NCBI GenBank assembly: GCA_905116865.2
Contig: CAJHNH020000228.1
Location: 402,667 to 466,666, forward strand
Direction of reading: 5' to 3'
Source of the DNA: Candidula unifasciata
Taxonomy: Eukaryota > Mollusca > Gastropoda > Stylommatophora > Geomitridae
Length of the DNA stretch: 64,000 nt
Shown here: positions 44,466-56,819 of the stretch, piece by piece
Layout of the letters: every line of letters starts with the position of its first letter
Position numbering within the stretch: position 1 is the stretch's first letter
Program-made: the position numbers and the translations under genes
Notes under the pieces: model-generated
What the model was told of the DNA's origin: nothing
The model's database searches: none
Seen by the model: only the letters and a program-made list of their open reading frames with translations

Positions 44466-46245
44466 GTGAGTCTGATTTATTTTGTGTCAGCTTGTCTGTT
44501 GTCTGTCTTATATTTGTACAGGTGAGAGTCTCTGATTTATTATTTGTCTGGATGTCTGTCTCATATTTGTACAAATGAGAGGCTGATTTATTTAGTGTCA
44601 TTTTGTTTGTTGTCTGTCTTATATTTTTTACAGGTTAGAGTCTTTGATTTATTCCTTGTCAGCTTGTATGTCCTATATTTTTACGAAAGAGGGTCTCTGA
44701 TTTATTTTGTGTAATGTTTTCTATCTTATATTTGTACCAGTGAGGTGGGTCTATGAGCCAGCTTTCTGTGTTATATTTTTACTGGTGAGGGTCTCTGATT
44801 TTCTCTGTCAGCTTGTCTGTTGTCTCTCTTATTTCTTACAGGTGAGAGTTTCTGATTTATTTTGTACCAGCTTGCATGTTGTCTTTTATGTTTATACAGC
44901 TGAGTCTCTGATTTATTCAGTGTCATTTTGTTTGTTGTCTGTCTTATATTTGTACGGGTGAGAGTCTCTGATTTATTCAGTGTCATCCTGTTTGTCTTTG
45001 TCTGTCTTATATGTGTACGGGTGAGAGTCACTGATTTATTCAGTGTCATCTTTTTTGTTGTCTGTCTTATATTTGTATGGGTGAGAGTCTCTGATTTATT
45101 CAGTGTCATCTTGTTTGTTGTCTGTCTTATATTTGTACAGGTGAGAGTCTCTGATTTATTCAGTGTCATCTTGTTAGTCTGTCTTATATTTGTAGAGGGA
45201 AGAGTCTGATTTATTCAGTGTCATCTTGTTAGTCTATCTTATATTTGTACAGGTAAGAGTCTCTGATTTATTCAGTGTCATCTTGTTTGTCTGTCTTATA
45301 TTTGTACAGGTGAGAGTCTCTGATTTATTCAGTGTCATCCTGTTTGTTGTCTGTCTTATATTTGTACAGGTGAGAGTCTCTGATTTATTCAGGGCCATCC
45401 TGTTTGTTGTCTGTTTTATATTTGTACGGATGAGAGTCTCTGATTTATTCAGTGTCATCTTGTTTTTTTGTCTGTCTTTTATTTGTTCAGGTGAGAGTCT
45501 CTGATTTATTCATTGTCATCTTGTTTGCCTGTCTTATATTTGTACGGGTGAGAGTCTCTGATTTATTCATTGTCATCTTGTTTGCCTGTCTTATATTTGT
45601 ACGGGTGAAAGTCTCTGATTTATTCATTGTCATCTTGTTTGCCTGTCTTATATTTGTACGGGTGAGAGTCTCTTATTTATTCAGTGTCATCTTGTTAGTC
45701 TGTCTTATATCTATACGGGTGAGAGTCTATGATTTATTCATTGTCAACTTGTTTGTCTGTCTTATATTTGTATGGGTGAGAGTCTCTGATTTATTCAGTG
45801 TCATCTTGTTAGTCTGTCTTATATTTGTATGGGTGAGAGTCTCTGATTTATTCAGTGACATCTTGTTTGTCTGTCATATTTGTACAGGTGAGAGTCTCTG
45901 ATTTATTCAGTGTCATCTTGTCTGTCTGTCATATTTGTACGGGTGAGAGTCTGATTTATTCTGTCTTGTTGTCTGAAGTCTTGTCTCATATTTGTACAGT
46001 TGTCTGTTGTCTATCTTATATTTTTACAGGACAGAGTCTGATTTATTCTTTTTGTGAATTGCCTGTCATATATTTTTACAGGTGGTAGTCTGTGGTGTAT
46101 TCTGTGTCTTTTGTCTGTTGCCTGTCTCAAAATTGTACAAGTAAGAGTCTGAATTGTTCTGTCAGTGTGTCGGTTGTCTGTCTTGTTTTTCTAAAGATGA
46201 GAGTCTCTGATTTATTATGTTTGTGTTGTTTGTTAATATTTGTAT
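44466..46245. repeat. ~57-60-bp minisatellite starting at a SUCO donor, with fused acceptor-donor motifs
   Basis: The first unit begins at the splice donor itself (gtgagtctgatttatt). Each later unit runs gtgagagtctctgatttatt, cagtgtcatcttgttt, then gtctgtcttatatttgtac(a/g)g. The unit junction therefore reads pyrimidine-rich tract, tacag|gtgagag. At least eight junctions have CAG followed by GTGAG or GTAAG (for example near 44520, 44840, 45138, 45250, 45308, 45368, 45488 and 45886); many others have CGG or TGG instead. About 30 units. The frames on both strands are artefacts. Confidence 0.93.
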
Positions 46246-46247
46246 AG

Positions 46248-49200
46248 GTGAAAGTCCCTGGCATTAGTGTAACAAAACTAGATAGTAGCGTGTATGTATA
46301 CAGTCCCTGGCATTAGTGTAACAAAACTAGATAGTAGCGTGTATGTATACAGTCCCTGGCATTGGTGTAACAAAACTAGATAGTAGCATGTATGTATACA
46401 GTCCCTGGCATTAGTGTAACAAAACTAGATAGTAGCATGTATGTATACAGTCCCTGGCATTAGTGTAACAAAACTAGATAGTAGCATGTATGTATACTGT
46501 CTTTGGCATTAGTGTAACAAAACTAGATAGTAGCGGTATGTATACAGTCCCTGGCATTGGTGTAACAAAAATAGATAGTAGCGGTATATATACAGTCCCT
46601 GGCATTAGTGTAACAAAACTAGATAGTAGCGGTATGTATACAGTCCCTGGCATTAGTGTAACAAAACTAGATAGTAGCGATATGTATACAGTCCCTGGCA
46701 TTAATGAAACAAAACTAGATAGTAGCGGTATGTATAAAGTCCCTGGCATTAGTGTAACAAAACTAGATAGTAGCGGTATATATACAGTCCCTGGCATTAG
46801 TGTAACAAAACTAGATAGTAGCGGTATGTATACAGTCCCTGGCATTAGTGTAACAAAACTAGATAGTAGCGATATGTATACAGTCCCTGGCATTAATGAA
46901 ACAAAACTAGATAGTAGCGGTATGTATACAGTCCCTGGCATTAGTGTAACAAAACTAGATAGTAGCGTGTATGTATACAGTCCCTGGCATTAGTGTAACA
47001 AAACTAGATAGTAGCGGTATGTATACAGTCCCTGGCATTAGTGTAACAAAACTAGATAGTAGCGGTATGTATACAGTCCCTGGCATTAGTGTAACAAAAC
47101 TAGATAGTAGCGGTATGTATACAGTCCCTGGCATTAGTGTAACAAAACTAGATAGTAGCGGTATGTATACAGTCCCTGGCATTTGTGTAACAAAACTAGA
47201 TAGTAGCTGTATGTATACAGTCCCTGGCATTAGTATAACAAATCTAGATAGTAGCGTGTATGTATACAGTCCCTGGCATTAGTGTAACAAAACTAGATAG
47301 TAGTGGTATGTATACAGTCCCTGGCATTAGTGTAACAAAACTAGATAGTAGCGGTATGTATACAGTCCCTGGCATTAGTGTAACAAAACTAGATAGTAGC
47401 GTGTATGTATACAGTCCCTGGCATTAGTGTAACAAAACTAGATAGTAGCGTGTATGTATACAGTCCCTGGCATTAGTGTAACAAAACTAGATAGTAGCGG
47501 TATGTATACAGTCCCTGGCATTAGTGTAACAAAACTAGATAGTAGCGGTATGTATACAGTCCCTGGCATTAGTGTAACAAAACTAGATAGTAGCGGTATG
47601 TATACAGTCCATGGCATTAGTGTAACAAAACTAGATAGCTAGAGGTATGTATACAGTCCCTGGCATTAGTGTAACAAAACTAGATAGTAGCGTGTATGTA
47701 AAAGTCACTGGTATTAATGAAACAAAACTAGATAGTAGCAGTATGTATACAGTCCCTGGCATTGGTGTAACAAAACTAGATAGTAGCGGTATGTATACAG
47801 TCCCTGGCATTGATGTAACAAAACTAGATAGTAGCGGTATGTATACAGTCCCTGGCATTAATGAAACAAAACTAGATAGTAGCGGTATGTATACAGTCCC
47901 TGGCATTAGTGTAACAAAACTAGATAGTAGCGTGTATGTATACAGTCCCTGGCATTAATGAAACAAAACTAGATAGTAGCTGTATGTATACAGTCCCTGG
48001 CATTAGTGTAACAAAACTAGATAGTAGCGTGTATGTATACAGTCCCTGGCATTAATGTAACAAAACTAGATAGTAGCGTGTATGTATACAGTCCCTAGCA
48101 TTAGTGTAACAAAACTAGATAGTAGCAGTATGTATACAGTCCCTGGCATTAGTGTAACAAAACTAGATAGTAGCGTTATGTATACAGTCCCTGGCATTAG
48201 TGTAACAAAACTAGATAGTAGCTGTATGTATACAGTTCCTGGCATTAGTGTAACAAATCTAGATAGTAGCGTGTATGTATACAGTCCCTGGCATTAGTGT
48301 AACAAAACTAGATAGTAGTGGTATGTATACAGTCCCTACCATTATTGTAACAAAACTAGATAGTAGCGGTATGTATACAGTCCCTGGCATTAATGTAACA
48401 AAACTAGATAGTAGCGTGTATGTATACAGTCCCTGGCATTAGTGTAACAAAACTGGATAGTAGCATGTATGTATACAGTCCCTGGCATTAGTGTAACAAA
48501 ACTAGATAGTAGCATGTATGTATACAGGCCCTGGCATTAGTGTAACAAAACTAGATAGTAGCGGTGTGTATACAGTCCCTGGCATTAGTGTAACAAAACT
48601 AGATAGCTAGAGGTATGTATACAGTCCCTGGCATTAGTGTAACAAAACTAGATAGTAGTGTGTATGTATACAGTCCCTGGCATTAGTGTAACAAAACTAG
48701 ATAGTAGCGGTATGTATTCAGTCCCTAGCATTAGTGAAACAAAACTAGATAGTAGCAGTATGTACAGTCCCTGGCATTAGTGTAACAAAACTAGATAGTA
48801 GGGGTATGTATACAGTCCCTGGCATTAGTGTAACAAAACTAGATAGTAGTGTGTATGTATACAGTCCCTGGCATTAGTGTAACAAAACTAGATTGTAGTG
48901 TGTATGTATACAGTCCCTGGCATTAGTGTAACAAAACTAGATAGTAGCGTGTATGTATACAGTCCCTGGCATTAGTGTAACAAAACTAGATAGTAGCGGT
49001 ATGTGTGCAGTCTCTGATATTAGTGTAGCTCAACTAGATAGTAGCTGTATATATACAGTCCCTGGCATCAGTGTAACAAAACTAGATAGTAGCGGTATGT
49101 ATACAGTCCCTGGCATTAGTGTAACAAAACTAGATAGTAGCGTGTATGTATACAGTCCCTGGTATTAGTGTAACAAAACTAGATAGTAGCGGTATGTATA

Positions 49201-50440
49201 CAGTCCCTGGCATTAGTGTAACGAAACTAGATAGTAGCAGTATGTACAGTCCCTGGCATTAGTGTAACAAAACTAGATAGTAGCGGTATGTATACAGTCC
49301 CTGGCATTAGTGTAACAAAGCTAAATAGTAGCGGTATGTATACAGTCTCTGGCATCAGTATAATAAAACTAGATAGTAGTGGTATGTATACAGTCCCTGG
49401 CATTAGTGTAACAAAACTAGATAGTAGCGGTATGTATACAGTCCCTGGCATTTGTGTAACAAAACTAGATAGTAGCTGTATGTATACAGTCCCTGGCATT
49501 AGTGTAACAAATCTAGATAGTAGCGTGTATGTATACAGTCCCTGGCATTAGTGTAACAAAACTAGATAGTAGTGGTATGTATACAGTCCCTGGCATTAGT
49601 GTAACAAAACTAGATAGTAGCGGTATGTATACAGTCCCTGGCATTAGTGTAACAAAACTAGATAGTAGCGGTTTGTATACAGTCCCTGGTATTAGTGTAA
49701 CAAAACTAGATAGTAGCGGTATGTATACAGTCCCTGGTATTAGTGTAACAAAACTAGATAGTAGCGGTTTGTATACAGTCCCTGGCATTAGTGTAACAAA
49801 ACTAGATAGTAGCGGTATGTATACAGTCCCTGGTATTAGTGTAACAAAACTAGATAGTAGCGGTTTGTATACAGTCCCTGGTATTAGTGTAACAAAACTA
49901 GATAGTAGCGGTATGTATACAGTCCCTGGTATTAGTGTAACAAAACTAGATAGTAGCGGTTTGTATACAGTCCCTGGTATTAGTGTAACAAAACTAGATA
50001 GTAGCGGTATGTATACAGTCCCTGGTATTAGTGTAACAAAACTAGATAGTAGCGGTTTGTATACAGTCCCTGGTATTAGTGTAACAAAACTAAATAGTGA
50101 CATGTACCTATAGGATTCCTGACATTAGTGTAACAAAAGTAGATATGACATGTATTTATAGGGTCTCCTGACATTAGTGTAACAAAACTAGATAGTGACA
50201 TGCATTTATAGGGTCCCTGACATTATTGTAACAAAACTAGACATGACATGTATTTATAGGGTTTCCTGACATTAGTGTAACTAGATATGACATGTATTTA
50301 TAGGGTCTCCTGACATTAGTATAACAAAACTAGATATGACATGTATTTATAGGTTCCCTGGTATTAGATGTATAATAAAACTAGATAGTGACATGTATCT
50401 ATAGGTCCCTGGCATTAGACATGCGACACCAGACACATGA
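46248..50440. repeat. 48-bp minisatellite, about 80 copies, 4.2 kb
   Basis: Units contain gtgtaacaaaactagatagt, then agcggtatgtatacagtccc and tggcatta; 49-bp forms have agcgtgtatg. It follows the preceding array with a hybrid unit (ataggtgaaagtccctggc). Multi-unit blocks are duplicated: the same series of variants ends near 47282, 48297 and 49551. From about 49660 to 50090 two variants (ggtatg and ggtttg) alternate, a 96-bp dimer period. The last 300 bp are diverged (cctgacattagtgtaac). No protein is encoded. Confidence 0.95.
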
Positions 50441-50850
50441 GTATTGGTGTAATATGGCTTCTTCAGTAAAGGTACACAGCTGATATCTAATGCCCAGACC
50501 ATGACCTGACTCAGTCACCACCAGACCCAACATGTAGACCAAGGATTGACTATCCATTTCATTTTATGAGACTGTAAGCTGATGACATCTGTTTCGCCCA
50601 CTCTCCAGCCAGATGGCAGATCAGCAGTAGATACGTTACTTTATGGCTGTAGAAACACCTAGTGGTTGAGCTTTATTGTTGTGTCGGAAGTTAATTATAG
50701 ATTGGCTTTGTCTTTCTGTTTCTGGGCTTTGTCTTTCTGTTTCTCTCTCTGTGTGTGTGCATGTCTGTGTGTGTATTTTTATGTGTGTGTTTTTTTTATG
50801 TCTTGACAGTCAAAAGAGCAGAGACTCCCCCACCTCCTTCCACTCTGGTA
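50441..50850. other. SUCO intron, unique sequence
   Basis: No recognised feature apart from a TG-rich run at about 50740-50795. Confidence 0.4.
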
Positions 50851-50854
50851 TTTT

Positions 50855-52055
50855 ATGTAGGTTACTTCAGTTGAATTGTCTCATATCTCACAGTTCATAT
50901 CTGGTTGTCTGTAGGTTACTTTAGTTGAATTGTGTCATATATCACAGTTCATATCTGGTTGTCAGGAGGTTACTTTAGTTGAATTGTGTCATATCTCACA
51001 GTTCATATCTGGTTGTCTGTAAGTTACTTCACTTACATTGTCTCATACCTCACAGTTCATATCTGGTTGTCAGTAGGTTACTTTAGTTAAATTTTCTCAT
51101 ACCTCATAGTTCATATCTGGTTGTCTGTAGGTTACTTCAGTTACATTGTCTCATACCTCACGCTTCATATCTGGTTGTCTGTATGTTCTTCTTCTTATGC
51201 CTTTTTATCCCCCAATGGAGCATAGGCCCTCAACCAACTCACGCCAAGTCGTTCTATCCTTCGCCATTACATGGAGCTCTCCCCATGTCCTCCCAATCTT
51301 TCTTACCTCATTCTCCAGCTCTCTTCTCCATGTGTTTTTTGGCCTTCCTTTATTCCTGGTTGGTTGGTTTTTGTGGCTATGGTTTTTACAGGATGAGGTA
51401 GCCAACCTCACGCCCAACCCTACCCTTAGTCGCCTCTTACGACATGCCTGGTAGGGTGCAGTGTCACTATTCTTTGCTTCCCGTGAGGGCCCCGGTGACA
51501 CACGGGCGTGTCTGTATGTTACTTCAGTTACATTGTCTCATACCTCATAGTTCATATCTGGTTGTCTGTAGGTTACTTCAGTTACATTGTCTCATACCTC
51601 ACGCTTCATATCTGGTTGTCTGTAGGTTACTTCAGTTACATTGTCTCATACCTCACAGTTCATATCTGGTTGTCTGTAGGTTAATTCACTTACATTGTCT
51701 CATACCTCACAGTTCATATCTGGTTGTCTGTAGGTTACTTCAGTTACATTGTCTCATACCTCACAGTTCATATCTGGTTGTCTGTAGGTTAATTCACTTA
51801 CATTGTCTCATACCTCATAGTTCATATCTGGTTGTCTGTAGGTTACTTCAGTTACATTGTCTCATAGCTCATATCTGGTTGTCTATAGGTTACTTCACTT
51901 ACATTGTCTCATAGCTCATAGTTCATATCTGGTTGTCTGTAGGTTACTTCAGTTGAATTGTCTCATACCTCATAGTTCATATTTGGTTGTCTGTAGGTTG
52001 CTTCAGTTGAATTGTCTCATACCTCATAGTTCATATTTGGTTGTCTGTAGGTGAC
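50855..52055. repeat. ~54-bp minisatellite, about 16 copies, interrupted
   Basis: Units contain ggttacttcagttacattgt followed by ctcatacctcacagttcata and tctggttgtctgta. The array is interrupted by a LINE fragment at 51188-51508. Confidence 0.9.
51188..51508 (-). mobile_element. 5'-truncated LINE fragment with 12-bp target duplication
   Basis: The exact 12-bp sequence tgtctgtatgtt occurs at 51176-51187 and 51509-51520. On the minus strand the insert encodes NKGRPKNTWRRELENEVRKI followed by KDRTTWRELVEGLCS, the C-terminal RGRPxxTWRR and DRxxWRxxV motifs of RTE/CR1-like LINE polymerases. It ends, in its own sense, with taagaagaag, a short A-rich simple-repeat tail next to the duplication. 321 bp. 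The intact duplication and open frame suggest recent insertion. Confidence 0.87.
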
Positions 52056-52250
52056 ATTATAGTGACAGTTTCAGCCATCCTATCTGTTGTTTCATTGATT
52101 TTGTTCCATTATAGTGACAGTTTCAGCCATCCTATCTGTGGTTTCATTGATTTTGTTCCATTATAGTGACAGTTTCAGCCATCCTATCTGTGGTTTCATT
52201 GATTTTGTTTCATTATAGTGACAGTTTCAGCCATCCTATCTGTTCTTGTT
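52053..52250. repeat. ~50-bp tandem repeat, 4 copies
   Basis: Copies of cattatagtgacagtttcag followed by ccatcctatctgtggtttca and ttgattttgttc, nearly identical. Confidence 0.9.
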
Positions 52251-52364
52251 TAGCTTCATTTTTGTTTGTTGCCCTGGTGCAAGGATTGGCCAGCAAGCTC
52301 TGCAGATTCAGAAATTTAACAATTGATTTATGATCATTGCCAAAGCATGAAGTAATTATCTATA

Positions 52365-52915
52365 CAGATGATTCTGTGTTAAGAGGCAGAAGAAGTGCTT
52401 AGTGTTTCATTTTAAATAAGAATTGGCGGCCCTCTAAGCACAACAAAGTCAAGTTTGAGAATTGAGGTGGAGGTAGTGGCAGCAGCTTTCTGTTGGCTTG
52501 AGAACGGGCAGAACACACATGTCATGATTGTTACATACAAACACTTATCAAAAGGAAGATACAAGCTTACAGTAAACATCTGCAAGACCCAATCAGCAGA
52601 CTCAACACCCAATCAGCAGACTCAACAGAAAGCAGCATACAACAGTTTTCCATCTACTACAGGACACTGCAGGCTCAGCTACCAGATGAATCAAATAAAG
52701 ACTGTACAGTGCCTATGGTGTACATGTCGGACGGGACCACAAACACCTGAGCACATTCTGCAGACCTGCCTCTCTACCTACAACTTCTGAAAGAAACCTG
52801 GCCTCAAGAGAAAAGTATCCAGAGCAAGCTTTGGGGATCCATGAGGAACACGCAGCTGATATGTGAGTTCATAGAGGCAGCCCACCTGGCAGTCTGACCT
52901 AAGAATACGAAACTG
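52365..52915 (+). pseudogene. non-LTR retrotransposon relic, RNase H and C-terminus with internal deletion
   Basis: IYTDDSVLRGRRSA (RNase H first motif) is followed by a stop, then IEVEVVAAAFCWLENGQNTH (second motif with Glu). The region of the third and fourth motifs is missing. QIKTVQCLW and TGPQTPEHILQTCL (zinc knuckle) lead to KETWPQEKSIQSKLWGS in another frame. It is a decayed 3' part of a Jockey/I-group element. Confidence 0.72.
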
Positions 52916-53330
52916 AATGCAAAGAAGAAGTTACAAACTCACAAAACATGTTAATAAAAATGGAGACAGGCATACTTCATGCAGAATGACAAGTATCGCT
53001 TCCGTGGTACGAATCTGTCATTATGGTCTGAAGAGATGAGTACAGCTGGGAGTCACCAGGGGATCTGGTTGATGTTCTTCACTCAGAGGAAAATCAAGAT
53101 GGACATAAAATCAAACTGCTACTGGCACCATGGGAATTGGAATTCTTCTTTGGCTGCTGAAGATGACGGCAGAATGCTTATGGGAATGTTCCAAATGCTG
53201 TGATAATATTTTTTCTTAGCTCAACACTTAGCACTATTTGTTACCCTGGTATTAGGATTGGTATAACTAGGAATTGTAAACCACTGCAGGAATTCAAGCC
53301 AGTGCCTACGTTTTAAACCAAGCTTCTCTG
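52916..53330. other. SUCO intron, unique sequence
   Basis: Unique sequence; a 74-codon frame at 52979-53203 has no recognisable motif. Confidence 0.4.
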
Positions 53331-53334
53331 TGAA

Positions 53335-54520
53335 TGGTGCAGTTTGGAAGAATGGGTGTGGTTTTACAGCTCATTGATTTCTTGGTGTATCCCCTCTGTT
53401 TTCAAGTATGGATTTGGTTTTGCAGCTTATTGATTTCTTGGTGTATCCCCTCAGTTTGGAAGTATGGATTTGGTTTTGCAGCTTATTGATTTCTTGGTGT
53501 ATCCCCTCAGTTTGGAAGTATGGATTTGGTTTTGCAGCTTATAGATTTCTTGGTGTATCCCCTCAGTTTGGAAGTATGGATTTGGTTTTGCAGCTTATAG
53601 ATTTCTTGGTGTATTCCCTCAGTTTGAAAGTATGGGTGTGGTTTTGCAGCTCATTGATTTCTTGGTGTATCCCCTCTGTTTAGAAGAATGGGTGTGGTTT
53701 TGCAGCTCATAGATTTCTTGGTGTATCCCCTAAGTTTAAAAGTATGGGTGTGTTTTTGCAGCTTATAGATTTCTTAGTGTATTCCCTCAGTTTGAAAGTA
53801 TGGGTGTGGTTTTGCAGCTTATAGGTTTCTTGGTGTATCCCCTCTGTTTAGAAGAATGGGTGTGGTTTTGCAGCTCATAGATTTCTTGGTGTATCCCCTA
53901 AGTTTAAAAGTATGGGTGTGTTTTTGCAGCTCATAGATTTCTTGGTGTATCTCCTCAGTTTGGAAGAATGGGTGTGTTTTTGCAGCTTATAGATTTCTTG
54001 GTGTATCCCCTCTGTTTAGAAGAATGGGTGTGGTTTTGCAGCTCATAGATTTCTTGGTGTATCCCCTAAGTTTAAAAGTATGGGTGTGTTTTTGCAGCTC
54101 ATTGATTTCTTGGTGTATCTCCTCAGTTTGGAAGTATGGGTGTGGTTTTGCAGCCTATAGATTTCTTGGTGTATCCCTTCTGTTTGGAAGTATGGGTGTG
54201 TTTTGCAGCTCATAGATTTCTTGGTGTATCCCCTCTGTTCAGAAGTATGTGTGTGGTTTTGCAGCTTATAGATTTCTTGGTGTATCCCCTCTGTTCAGAA
54301 GTATGTGTGTGGTTTTGCAGCTCATAGATTTCTTGGTGTATCCCCTCTGTTTGGAAGTATGTGTGTGGTTTTGCAGCTTATAGATTTCTTGGTGTATCCC
54401 CTCTGTTCAGAAGTATGTGTGTGGTTTTGCAGCTTATAGATTTCTTGGTGTATTCCTTCTGTTTGGAAGTATGGGTGTGTTTTGCAGCTCATAGATTTCT
54501 TGGTGTATCCCCTCTGTTCA
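53335..54520. repeat. 56-bp minisatellite ending at a SUCO acceptor, about 21 copies
   Basis: Units contain gaagtatgggtgtggttttg, cagctcatagatttcttggt and gtatcccctctgtt(tgg/cag). The last unit's gtatcccctctgttcag is the splice acceptor of the next exon, and near-identical acceptor-like blocks occur in many earlier units (for example at about 54240, 54300 and 54410). Confidence 0.92.
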
Positions 54521-54521
54521 G

Positions 54522-54616
54522 TTGGATGCCTCTCCAGAGACTGGGGCTGTGCAGAATGATGAAAATACAGGCCAAGTGAAGCAAGTCAGTCCACAGGATG
54601 GTGCCTTGGAGAACAG
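54522..54616 (+). CDS. SUCO: SUCO-like gene, small low-complexity exon
   Basis: Encodes LDASPETGAVQNDENTGQVK and ends QDGALEN plus two bases of an Arg codon. It is acidic and disordered like its neighbours. The acceptor is cccctctgttcag at 54521 and the donor GTTTGT at 54617. Its phases (0 in, 2 out) fit the exons on either side. Assignment rests on splice sites, phase and composition. Confidence 0.68.
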
Positions 54617-54769
54617 GTTTGTCTTGTGTCTAAATGCTATATGTTGCTTTGTTTTAATATATAGTGTTATAACACTAGGAAGAATACTTGGCATTAAGTG
54701 GCAAGACAAGACCACAAACACTGGGGTATTGGAAAGAGCAGGTAATACTTATTGATCAGTCTATGAAGG

Positions 54770-55190
54770 CTCAGCTGGCTGAGTCACACCAGGAGAATGG
54801 AGGATGGTAGAGTCCCTAAGGACATCCTCTATGGTGAATTACAGTTGGGTAGAAGATGTCAAGGCTGACCTCTACTATGCTATAAAGATTTATGCAAGTT
54901 GGGCATGAATGATACAGGAATTGAAGTAGACTCATGGGAACAAAATGTCATAGACCGTAGTGCACTGAGAGGGCACATCAGGAAGGAAATGAGAATAAAG
55001 GAAGAAATTATTGCACAAAGGATAAGAGTTAAGCATCTGAGAAATAAACACAAATACTAGTGGCAACAATGGTCCTGAAATCCTGTGCTATAATTGTGAA
55101 CATGGGCGGGTTTTGCAGGCCACACTCGACATCGCCTTGGACTGTGATTGCCATAACTCCTCATAACACTGTATAACACTATCATCTGGA
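54770..55190 (+). pseudogene. LINE reverse transcriptase C-terminus with zinc-finger remnant
   Basis: Readable pieces are MEDGRVPKDILYGELQLGRR, DLCKLGMNDTGIEVDSWEQN, VIDRSALRGHIRKEMRI and a final DCDCHNSS. This matches the order RMxxxRIPKxxLYGEL, DVCKRxLxxLGI, DRxxWR, then a C2H2-like finger (C-x2-C..C-H) at the end of CR1/RTE-type LINE polymerases common in molluscs and other invertebrates. Stops and a shifted frame show it is dead. Confidence 0.72.
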
Positions 55191-55214
55191 AAGAGGGAAA
55201 GGTGCTAGCAACTG

Positions 55215-55453
55215 CTGTTATATCATGATGTTATATATGGTGTGTTGTGTCAGACTATGATGTTAGATATGGTGTGTTGTCACACATTGTGATGTTATAT
55301 ATGGTGTGTTGTGACAAACTATGATGTTAGATATGGTGTGTTGTGACAGACTATGATGTTATATATAGTGTGTTGTCACAAATTATGATGTTAAATATGG
55401 TGTGTTCTCATTATTGTGATGTTATATATAGTGTGTTGTCACATATTATGATG

Positions 55454-55507
<54 letters not shown>

Positions 55508-55560
55508 TTGTCATAAATTGTGATGTAATGTATAGTTGTCTCATATTGCTGTCATTATGC
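55215..55560. repeat. ~32-bp minisatellite with (TA)n microsatellite
   Basis: About nine units of tgatgttatatatggtgtgt followed by tgtgacaaacta. One ttatata has expanded into a TA run of about 25 repeats (about 55455-55503). Confidence 0.88.
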
Positions 55561-55817
55561 TTCAGAATAATATGTGCAGTTTCAGGCTGTTAGCATCACG
55601 TACTGTCTGTGTAGCCTTGGGTTATAGTGTTGAATATTTCTTTTCATTAACCTGGTTTATGTGAAATTTTGTGTGCACAAGTTATGCTTTTAGATAGAGT
55701 GTATTGTCAGATGATTGGTGCCAGGTATTTTCTGTGTAGCCGGATGTTACTGTTCAGATGTGGAATGTTTATTTGTTTGTGTATGGAACTGATGTTGAAT
55801 GTAAATCTCAACTACAG

Positions 55818-55982
55818 GCCAGTAGGCTTGGATGAAGAGACAGCCATCAGTACAGAACCAGACCCAGTGTTGAGTGCAGCCACAGATGCAGAGCCTATCA
55901 CAGCCAGCTATCAGCCTGACATCAACCAACTGCTGGAGCAGATGCAGCACACACAGATAGAGGCTGCTGCTACTGACAGCTT
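55818..55982 (+). CDS. SUCO: SUCO-like gene, acidic luminal exon
   Basis: After completing an Arg codon, the exon reads PVGLDEETAISTEPDPVLSA, then DINQLLEQMQHTQIEAAATD and S. The acceptor is aactacag at 55817. The donor is best placed as GTTAGT at 55983, because ending there (two bases TT) joins the next exon as TT-A and keeps its frame open; the alternative at 55987 would not. The acidic Glu/Asp/Thr-rich content suits the SUCO linker. Confidence 0.72.
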
Positions 55983-56680
55983 GTTAGTGACTGCTTTTTT
56001 TTGTTTTGTTTGTTGTTGTCTGTCAGTTCTTGTCTGTCAGTGACTGCTTGTTTGTTGTCTGTCAGTTCTTGTCTGTCAGTGACTGCTTTTTTTGTTTTGT
56101 TTGTTGTTGTCTGTCAGTTCTTGTCTGTCAGTGACTGCTTGTTTGTTGTCGGTCAGTTCTTGTCTGTCAGTGAATGCTTACTTGTTATCTCTCAATTCCT
56201 GTCTGTCAGTTTCTGTCTGTCAGTAACTGCTTGTTGGTCATTTCTCAATTCCTGTCTGTCAGTGACTGCTGGATGGTCATCTCTCAATTCCTGTCTGTCA
56301 GTGACTGCTTGTTGGTTCGCTCTCAGTTCTTGCCTATCAGTGACTGCTTCTTGGTTGTCTCTCAGTTCTTGCCTGTCAGTGACTGCTTCTTGGTTGTCTC
56401 TCAGTTCTTGCCTGTCAGTGACTGCTTCTTGGTTTTCTCTCAGTTCTTGCCTGTCAGTGACTGCTTCTTGGTTGTATCTCAGTTCTTGCCTGTCAGTGAC
56501 TGCTTCTTGGTTGTCTCTCAGTTCTTGTCTGTCAGTGACACTATTTGTCTGTTGTCTCTCAGTTCTCATCTGTCAGTGACACTTTTTGTCTGTTGTCTCT
56601 CAGTTCTTGTCTGTCCATGGCTCTGTTGTCTTTTGGCTCTCAATTCTTGTCTGTCAGTGACTCTGCTTGTTTTAGTCTTA
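55983..56680. repeat. 39-bp minisatellite starting at a SUCO donor
   Basis: About 17 units of ttcttgtctgtcagtgactg followed by cttgttggttgtctctcag. The donor region reads cttgttagtgactgc and resembles the unit segments gcttgttgg and cagtgactgc, so the array appears to have grown from the donor region. The ~200-codon frames on both strands are artefacts. Confidence 0.9.
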
Positions 56681-56819
56681 GTCGAAGTTTCAACTTCACT
56701 GCAGTCGGGTTTCCCCATACTCTGCTTATTTGCTGTCTCTCATTTCTTGTCTGCTAGTGACAATGCTTGTGTTTGGTCTCTCATTTCTTCTCTGTCACTG
56801 ACTCTGCTCTGTATAATAT

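Noticed and set aside
49513..50113. ~195-codon repeat proteins on both strands
   Set aside because: Artefact of the 48-bp unit; the array also has 49-bp units that break the frame repeatedly.
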